This document shows, in pieces, positions 20,155 to 26,820 of a DNA stretch of 26,820 nucleotides. The notes beneath the pieces are model-generated. The model ran no database searches, was not told the DNA's origin, and saw nothing but the letters and a program-made list of their open reading frames with translations. Source of the DNA: Moniliophthora roreri (Eukaryota > Basidiomycota > Agaricomycetes > Agaricales > Marasmiaceae); NCBI GenBank assembly GCA_001466705.2, contig LATX02000053.1:1-26820 (forward strand), read 5' to 3'. The position numbers and the translations under genes are program-made. How positions within the stretch are numbered: the stretch's first letter is position 1; every line of letters starts with the position of its first letter.

Positions 20155-20901
20155 CACTATGTATGAGGTGTTCTTTTCATGCTATTAATACAAAGGAAAT
20201 ACACTTAGAATACTGCTATATATTTACTTCCAGACAACACTCAGAAAATTCTATTAGTTTCAAGTTATCATCACATATTGAAAACAGCAAGCATACTCTG
20301 GATTTTAATTTCCAGAAGAGTCTGTGTTTTTTGATAATTTGATGATAATGAAATTATAAAATTATTCTTTAATTTTCTAATTACAAATATACTAAATTTT
20401 CTGCCTTATAAAAAAGTGAGAAAACATTCAGAAAATAAATATAAGATTTTGAATTTTATATCAAAGAAAACATGTTAAATACAAAAGGAAAACCATATGA
20501 AAACTATCTAAGAATTGCTTTAAAATATAGTGTTTCCACATGATTTTTCTACCATTTTCCTAGTGTTTTCCTACTGTTTTCTCTGACTTTCCCACAATAG
20601 AAAATGTGGAATTTTTATCTTATCTTATCAGCATTTTCTGAGGATTTTCAACCAGAGAAAATTTAATGTTTTCTCAGTATAGAAATTATTCTAATATATT
20701 GTATTATCTATTAATTCTCAGAATTTGAAAATTCCATATCTTTTGCTGCTGAAAATTTAGTATTCTCCAGGCATATTCTTGTTGAGAGGACACAATTGAA
20801 ATTTAGAATTTATATATAGTTTTATAAGAATTCTCTTTGCAAGAAGATTAAGTGTTTTCTCAATCAGAAAAGCATGTTAAAAGAACACCTTGTACATAGT
20901 G
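20155..20901. mobile_element. complete CACTA-like MITE (747 bp)
   Basis: The left end is CACTATGTATGAGGTGTTC and the right end is the inverse of CACTATGTACAAGGTGTTC. A 3-bp duplication ACT flanks it (20152-20154 and 20902-20904). The interior is AT-rich with no transposase. Its right half is the same sequence family as the truncated element at 3037-3514, in opposite orientation. Confidence 0.88.
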
Positions 20902-20904
20902 ACT

Positions 20905-21239
20905 AGAAGATAGACAAGAACCTACAGCGAGTTGAAGGTCCACAGCTGATTCAACAGAAGTTGAAAGAGGTCATAATCCACAAGCAAACCATGGTGTCCT
21001 AAGGACAACTTCTTCCCAGCACATGTACCATTCCAAGTCTAGAATACCTAACTCCGAAGAAGGCAGCACAGTCGCTGACAATGTGTCAGAACTCTCTAGT
21101 CTAGAAGAGGATCTTCGATTAGAAAGGTTTTCATTCAACGATTTTATTAGATCGTTTGGTCAACACTACAGTCCTGAAAGGAATTCAGATACTGAAGTAG
21201 CTGAAACACTACTTGCAAACTTAACCTTATGCCTAGACA
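20905..21239 (+). other. coding-like remnant before repeat A
   Basis: A plus frame from 21023 (94 codons) reads VSELSSLEEDLRLERFSF and then NDFIRSFGQHYSPERN, acidic and protein-like, and runs into repeat A (DMHNFYLL) where it ends at 21307. The left repeat A copy is also preceded by a coding-like stretch, but a different one. No domain was recognised. Confidence 0.3.
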
Positions 21240-23207
21240 TTGATATGCATAACTTTTACCTTTTATTTTGCATGCAAATAGAGAATATTTTGCACTTTTA
21301 TGGTTGAAAATGACATATACAAGGGAATTGAGGACTAGTGTGAGCCCTGAGCAGCTAGTCAAAGTGAGTAGTAGAGAAGGATACAAAATATTAGCAGAGT
21401 AATGGTTGACGGTAGGCCATACAAGGGTACCCAACCACTGCTAGTNAGGGAACCACACCACATCACACCTCTCTATCGAAAGCTTACCAAAGGGAATATT
21501 TTCAATTTTAAACAATATTTTCAAACCACACCTGACTTGAAGGAAGAATAAAAGCCTTTGATGATACATCAATGAGAATATTACTAAGAAATGGATATGA
21601 AACAGAGAATGACAAATTATTGGCGGGGGATACTTGAGATACCGATATCAAATTAGACAAATGAAATAGACAATTGGTTACCAGAAAGGTGCCTGTATCA
21701 CGGAAAGCAGAAGACAAAGCTGTATGACAAGAAGATAGCATGGCTGAGCTTACACATACACTTTAGAGGAGAAATGGAAGCATATTACACATCCACAGAG
21801 CAGATGACAATAGACGGAGAAGGAAGGAACCATGTGGAGTGGCATGGAAGTATAATATTTTCAAATGGAGTCAGAAGGAGAGTTGTTTGATCGAGGAAAT
21901 TGCAAACAATTAGTGTCAGGAGACTGTGCAATCGTCATAGAAAAAGAATAAAAGAGATTATGGCTATGAAGCCTGACTACAATTGGACACTGTGACAGAG
22001 AAATTACCAAACACAGCTCAGTTTATATAATATTTAGCACCCGACTCAGTTTTATTTGTATGTGTGACAGATATATTAGATTATTTATGTTGTAGAGTAT
22101 ATAAGGGGACGTGTTTTGTAGGTGGAAAGCAGGAGAGATACTGCCCACCAATTACCAGAGTGTATGACGTTGTTGCTCAGGTAGAAGAGCTACTGGCGAT
22201 CAGTATTTTTCAACCACTTTGGGCTCTAGCTTATTTAGTTGTGCAAGAGGCACAGGCTAGTTGAGACCTGAGACTGTAACCCAAACCAGAGATATAAATA
22301 AAAGCTAGGAAGAGCTTAGTTTTTAGTGCAAGAGGTGTGTTTTCTGATAAGAAGAATATTGTATCAGTTTACCAAGAGGGTAGCTGACATGCATCAGTAT
22401 AGTCTGGTGTTTCAACGTGAATCAGAGAGGGTTTCAGGCTAGCAGTGTCTAGAAGATTTGTCCTCTTGAGAATTGTTGCAGAACATAGCTAAGAGGGCTA
22501 TATTCAGGNCGTTGTTGTTCAGGTAGAAGAGCTACTGGCAATCAGTATTTTTCAACCACTTTGGGCTCTAGCTTATTTAGTTGTGCAAGAGGCACAGGCT
22601 AGTTGAGACCTGAGATTGTAACCCAAACCAGAGATATAAATAAAAGCTAGGAAGAGCTTAGTTTTTAGTGCAAGAGGTGTGTTTTCTGATAAGAAGAATA
22701 TTGTATCAGTTTACCAAGAGGGTAGCTGACATGCATCAGTATAGTCTGGTGTTTCAACGTGAATCAGAGAGGGTTTCAGGCTAGCAGTGTCTAGAAGATT
22801 TGTCCTCTTGAGAATCATTGCAGAACATAGCTAAGAGGGCTATATTCAGGTACAAGAGGTACCTTTGTTCTCACTTAGAAGAAGTTTATTCTTTGGGCAG
22901 TTTCTGGTCAAACATCAATACCAGTATTTGCTTTGAAGTGATTAATAAAACTATAAACCTATAAATATTATACAAAACGAACACCAATCTTGATCTGAGA
23001 AGTTGTTTTGAAGGCATTCATCTCTGAACTACTGAGCGAGACATTGAGAAATTATTCTTGACGTTGTGGTAACAGTGAACCACGCCGAACCAACTCGCAA
23101 ACAAAATTGAGAATCAAGAACTTATATATACCTTTTTCGGGGGTATTTTGGCACCACAAGCCTTGTGTTTTCATAGTAGAGGCATAGGTTTTTGAGCATC
23201 TTCATCA
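21240..23207 (+). repeat. repeat A, right copy (with two assembly gaps)
   Basis: Homologous throughout to 4204-5878 with mostly transition differences. About 50 bp present in the left copy is missing at the N at 21446, and 341 bp is given twice around the N at 22509. Allowing for these, its length agrees with the left copy. It ends at TTCATCA; the sequence beyond is unrelated to that beyond 5878. Confidence 0.65.
22168..22508. repeat. 341-bp segment repeated after the N at 22509
   Basis: It matches 22510-22850 with about five substitutions. The first copy stops at the N and the second continues to the natural end of repeat A. This fits overlapping contigs from two haplotypes. Confidence 0.75.
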
Positions 23208-23588
23208 GGCTTGGACTGGACTGATTGTTCAGGTAATGATTACATGTACATTGATTGTCAATGTGAATGATTTAGGAAAGTCAGGGATTTGAATTGATTC
23301 GAGTAATGTTTGTCTAAAGATTGAACCAAGAAAAGAGTATTTTGCCAGTGGGTCCAGGACGATGAGGCATGTCTGCGAGAGCCACCAGCTGTGTATAACG
23401 AATGATGTGATAAGTACTATTTTGCAGTAGCTAGCCAGCAATCAAGATGATATTTGAGAATCTCGCCTGACTCAAACCGACTGATCATCTGATCCTCTGT
23501 TGCGAAATGGGTTATCATTTCCCCCAGCTGCTGCTGGCTAGATAATAATGTATTCAACCTACTTCATATTACAAAATATCATAAAGAA
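23208..23588. other. no gene recognised
   Basis: Unique sequence within the window, with a 70-codon minus frame (23441 to 23229) lacking motifs. It may be the 3' flank of the ORF at 23589. Confidence 0.35.
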
Positions 23589-23969
23589 TTATACAGCGGC
23601 ATCGTAATGAGGAGGTAAGTCAATGACTACAGTACTCGTAACCTCTTCTTTGTCCAAATACGACCTCGCAGAGGGCCTCCAACCACTATTGTCATGAATC
23701 ACAAATTGAGGTTTTCTCCTCAGCTGACCTTGGCTTTGATTCAGAATTGTCAATGTCTCTTCAGTGAGGTTTGAATTTCTGTTGACATGGTTCTCTGGAC
23801 GTATCTTAGGAGCAGGATTATTACCATTCTGCCACCACCTTTGGTTCCCACCCAGAACGTCATATTTGATGGGCCAGAAGGGGGACGCTGGTCCATCAGA
23901 TTTGATGTTAAAACTTTTTTCTGGCCGCATGCAGAAACCACCCTTGCACATCTTGAATAATTTCAACAA
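23589..23969 (-). CDS. unrecognised ORF, 126 codons, C-terminal PPxY
   Basis: The translation is polar and Trp/Asn/Pro-rich (FNIKSDGPASPFWPIKYDVL, GNQRWWQNGNNPAPK) and ends VVIDLPPHYDAAV with a PPHY motif close to the stop. PPxY motifs bind WW domains, such as those of NEDD4/Rsp5-type ligases, but a single motif in an unknown ORF is weak evidence. The start is uncertain: coding-like sequence continues upstream in another frame (QKEGLEDLVSKLSQAE, about 24022-23975) toward the N at 24029, so it may be the last exon of a larger gene or a retroelement fragment. Confidence 0.35.
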   Translation of the reverse strand: MLKLFKMCKGGFCMRPEKSFNIKSDGPASPFWPIKYDVLGGNQRWWQNGNNPAPKIRPENHVNRNSNLTEETLTILNQSQGQLRRKPQFVIHDNSGWRPSARSYLDKEEVTSTVVIDLPPHYDAAV

Positions 23970-24041
23970 CTTTCAGCTTGGCTGAGCTTGCTCACCAAGT
24001 CCTCCAGTCCTTCCTTCTGACTGCTTGANATGAATTGACCA

Positions 24042-24874
24042 TTTTTTGCCTATAGTAAATTCCTATCGTATTTTGAGACAGAGAAACTGGGCAATTGGTG
24101 TCTCAGGAGGTCGTATATAGTACCCAGCTTAAGCAGAGCTGAATCCACCATAAGTTGTGACCTTTATTGAGATTTTATTGCATACCAATGCAGCTATCAT
24201 TCTCGCTAGGTAGGGAAACTGCGTTATATATTTATTTGATGGCTAACACAAGTGCTTTTTGGACAGGTCTACACCATGTGGGAGGGTACCATGCAAGTGA
24301 TGAATGTTGATGTCTATCCTCCCAACTGACTCAACGCATACGAAGTCAGTCAACCATTGGACCATTCTGCACACTGCACATCTGTTCATCATTTCGGTCA
24401 GCATTGAGGTGATTATATCCCAGTATTTTACAATTTTTGTTCATGCTATTAGGTATGCAAATGGGTCTCAGCGGTCGTCACTTCTTTGGCTCTGATATGG
24501 GCAACCACCTGGGCCTAATGAGTTACATGCAGCCAATTGTGATTACTTGTTTATTGACAAAAAGCTTGCGTACTAGAGTTACTAGGTGTATTCATGGCTT
24601 GTATCATATTGTAGAGATGTTAGAATTAATGTTTTCTGCTTTTTGTTGTATTATCTGAACTGCACTGCATCCAATAACTGGACCCAAAATCTGAAAGGTC
24701 ATTGAGATGGAATAGAGGCTGTCTTCGGCCATCTCAGAATCACCCCAAAAATACAAGGAAATATTCATTTACTGTGCAGCTTGCATCATGAAGTGTTCAT
24801 ACCTTGTATATAGCCTCAATCAATCTGAATTAACTCAAATGTAGAAGATCTCATTAATTGAAAAGGTAAGACTT
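24042..24874. repeat. 833-bp segment, copy before gypsy remnant 3
   Basis: It matches 26058-26820 (offset 2016) with a few substitutions and about 70 bp (near 24507-24583) absent from the later copy. Short plus frames (24304-24495, 24437-24658) lack motifs. The second copy starts right after the N at 26057. Confidence 0.75.
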
Positions 24875-25010
24875 GTTGTTATTATGGTCAGTTACTTACA
24901 TCAATGATAAGAAAAAGACATCACTGTGCACCTTCAAAGTATTACATTTCCTCCATGTGAATATCCATTGGTGATACAGACTCTCTTCTCTTTTCCCTTG
25001 TAATACTTCC

Positions 25011-25130
25011 TATGCTTCTCTTTCTATCGGACTCATCCACCTTCCCAGTCCCCTTTTCCTTTCTCACTCTTATGCTTCTCTTTCCATTGGACTCATCCAC
25101 CTTCCCCATCCCCTTTTACCTATCCTTTTG
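25011..25130 (+). repeat. tandem U3 repeat, two 60-bp units
   Basis: The units start with TATGCTTCTCTTTC at 25011 and 25071 and share a GGACTCATCCACCTTCCC core and a CCCCTTTT end. LTR copy 1 has a related pair (489 and 545, period 56), and the complete element has one such module (11492 to 11442, minus strand). Confidence 0.75.
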
Positions 25131-25227
25131 TACTATATTACTCATATCCTGACCGCCTCGGGAAATCTTAGACAATCTCCGTACTCTCCGCTATACTTAC
25201 GTAGTTAGTATTAGCAGAAGTTGTATC

Positions 25228-25271
25228 TATTTAAACACTCAAGCTGAGACTTCTAGTCTTCAGCTTGACCT
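25228..25271 (+). promoter_or_regulatory. TATA-like box and putative transcript 5' end in LTR copy 3
   Basis: TATTTAA (25228-25234) and CAGCTTGACCT (25261-25271) are again 33 nt apart. Confidence 0.5.
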
Positions 25272-25428
25272 GGTTAATCTATACCTGTGTCAACGCCGAT
25301 ATCGAAGGACCTCTGAACTTCAGTGACCACTGAACGAACTTAAACTTGAACTTGCGACTACTACTTAAACGAAGAGTACGCTTTGCTAAGGTGGTTAAGT
25401 CGACGTTGCTACGCAAGTAACGTAACAC

Positions 25429-25473
25429 AAGGTCAAGCTGATCGATTGCCGACCTATCCAGGTTTAGGCATCA
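25429..25473 (+). promoter_or_regulatory. conserved leader with putative self-primer site, copy 3
   Basis: AGGTCAAGCTG at 25430-25440 is a perfect reverse complement of CAGCTTGACCT in the same LTR; including the next base gives 12 of 12. It begins 2 nt after the LTR end. The rest of the leader is conserved with the other copies. Confidence 0.6.
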
Positions 25474-25544
25474 CCTAGGAACAAGACGTTGCGACGGAAT
25501 GAACAACAGCTAGAACAAGACATCGCGGAAGCAGAGGCGCGCCG

Positions 25545-26056
25545 GTGTGGGCAACTAACCCAATCCATATCGAATCCTGGTGGACGAGCGATCCCACCGT
25601 TAACCTGAGCATCCCGCAGAGACCTACTGACCCCCTTGCACTCGCCATCGCTAACGAGTCAGCAACTAACAGAGACACAAGCAGAAGACCCAGAAACAAA
25701 GAGAACCTCGACCCTGTCATTCACTCCGACTGGATCAAGAACGATCGAACGAGAAGAAGAACCCTTGCTGAATACACTGAAGCCATCAGGCTTGGATACA
25801 TTGAATATCTCCACCGACTCTCCGGAGGAACTAGATCCATTTCAATGACTATTACAAGGTCTAAAGAACAGTCCCCGATCACCGAAGGTACAGACAGAAG
25901 CAATGGCAGAAGATAAGAAGCCATCAGGAAGCAGGCCTAGAAAGGAGGAACCCATAGCCGAAGAAGCTGTCATAGGCTCCGTGATGCCAGTGCAGGTAGT
26001 CTCAGCAGTAAAGGAAGTGAAAGCCGCACTTCCGAGAGCTTTTATGGGAATGCGAA
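25545..26056 (+). pseudogene. gag 5' fragment of gypsy-type remnant, copy 3
   Basis: It is similar in protein sequence to copy 1 (RNKENLDP; SPEELDPFQ; EDKKPSGSRP; VQVVS..KEVKAAL). The best frame (25636-26056) has one TGA at 25846-25848. The fragment is cut by the N at 26057, so the rest of the element is absent. This copy keeps more CpG sites than copy 1, so it looks less decayed. Confidence 0.7.
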
Positions 26057-26057
26057 N
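26057..26057. other. assembly join (single N)
   Basis: The gag fragment stops here and the sequence restarts at the equivalent of 24042. This fits a chimeric or haplotype join: one version with the gypsy insertion, one without it visible. Confidence 0.7.
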
Positions 26058-26820
26058 TTTTTTGCCTATAGTAAATTCCTATCGTATTTTGAGACAGAGA
26101 AACTGGGCAATTGGTGTCTCAGGAGGTCGTATATAGTACCCAGCTTAAGCAGAGCTGAATCCACCATAAGTTGTGACCTTTATTGAGATTTTATTGCATA
26201 CCAACGCAGCTATCATTCTTGCTAGGTAGAGAAACTGTGTTATATATTCATTTGATGGCTAACACAAGTGCTTTTTGGACAGGTCTACACCATGTGGGAG
26301 GGTACCATGCAAGTGATGAATGTTGATGTCTATCCTCCCAACTGACTCAACGCATACGAAGTCAGTCAACCATTGGACCATTCTGCACACTGCACATCTG
26401 TTCATCATTTCGGTCAGCATTGAGGTGATTATATCCCAGTATTTTACAATTTTCGTTCATGCTATTAGATACGCGAATGGGTCTCAGCAGTCGTCACTTC
26501 TTTGGCTCTGATATGGGCAACTGCCTGGTAGGTGTATTCATGGCTTGTATCATATTGTAGAGATGTTAGAATTAATGTTTTCTGCTTTTTGTTGTATTAT
26601 CTGAACTGCACTGCATCCAATAACTGGACCCAAAATCTGAAAGGTCATTGAGATGGAATAGAGGCTGTCTTCGGCCATCTCAGAATCACCCCAAAAATAC
26701 AAGGAAATATTCATTTACTGTGCAGCTTGCATCATGAAGTGTTCATACCTTGTATATAGCCTCAATCAATCTGAATTAACTCAAATGTAGAAGATCTCAT
26801 TAATTGAAAAGGTAAGACTT
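26058..26820. repeat. copy of 24042-24874 after the gap
   Basis: Same order and orientation as the first copy, with about 70 bp missing and scattered substitutions. It runs off the end of the window. Confidence 0.75.

Larger units (their letters stand above)
24877..25427 (+). mobile_element. LTR of gypsy-type remnant, copy 3
   Basis: The 3' end GTAACGTAACA (25427) is identical to that of the complete minus-strand element and is followed by the same leader. U5 shares CAGCTTGACCTGGTTAAT. The 5' limit is uncertain; 24877 (TGTTATTATGG) is the best TGTTA candidate. U3 contains a 60-bp tandem duplication. Confidence 0.55.

Noticed and set aside
1..26820. CRISPR array, bacterial operon, prophage or rRNA/tRNA genes
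   Set aside because: No regularly spaced short repeats, no ribosome-binding-site-led gene clusters and no recognisable structural RNA were seen. The content is eukaryotic transposon sequence.

Overview
This window looks like a transposon-dense, gene-poor stretch of a fungal nuclear genome, most likely a basidiomycete (Agaricomycotina). The evidence is a chromodomain-bearing Ty3/gypsy element with fungal-style gag, two further gag remnants, CACTA-type miniature elements, and a broken fragment that resembles the fungal FunK1 kinase family. I see no intact host gene, no rRNA or tRNA, and no CRISPR array. Six single Ns (3515, 6830, 21446, 22509, 24029, 26057) mark assembly joins. At four of them the sequence after the N repeats sequence from before it, so some apparent duplications here are probably haplotype or contig-overlap artefacts.

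Left part (1-8160): a plus-strand remnant of a gypsy-type element (LTR about 453-898, leader, gag to about 2714), with gag split by a 622-bp CACTA-like MITE (1747-2368). Next come repeat B (2636-3036, partly repeated at 3516-3725), a second MITE cut off by an N (3037-3514), and a long LTR-like repeat A (4204-5878). A 1,330-bp block is then present twice (5500-6829 and 6831-8160).

Middle (8161-18722): a degenerate, intron-containing FunK1-like fragment (8795-9473), a perfect 60-bp palindrome (10428-10487), and the main element, a 7,735-bp Ty3/gypsy chromovirus on the minus strand (10983-18717). That element has two 612-bp LTRs, a perfect 5-bp target duplication AGAAA, a polypurine tract, gag with a zinc knuckle, protease, RT, RNase H, integrase and chromodomain, and an extra ORF after integrase that carries two zinc knuckles. 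It is dead: at least 15 internal stops (13 of them TGA), one frame break in RT, and YMDN in place of YMDD.

Right part (18723-26820): AT-rich sequence without a recognised gene, a complete 747-bp CACTA-like MITE with ACT target duplication (20155-20901), a second copy of repeat A (21240-23207), an unrecognised minus-strand ORF (23589-23969), and a third gypsy-type remnant (LTR ending at 25427 plus gag start).

The most interesting pattern links the three gypsy copies. Each LTR carries the 11-mer CAGCTTGACCT exactly 33 nt downstream of the start of a TATA-like box. Each has its reverse complement (11/11, 10/11, 10/11) exactly 2 nt past the LTR end, where the primer-binding site belongs. This is the arrangement expected for Tf1/sushi-type self-primed reverse transcription.
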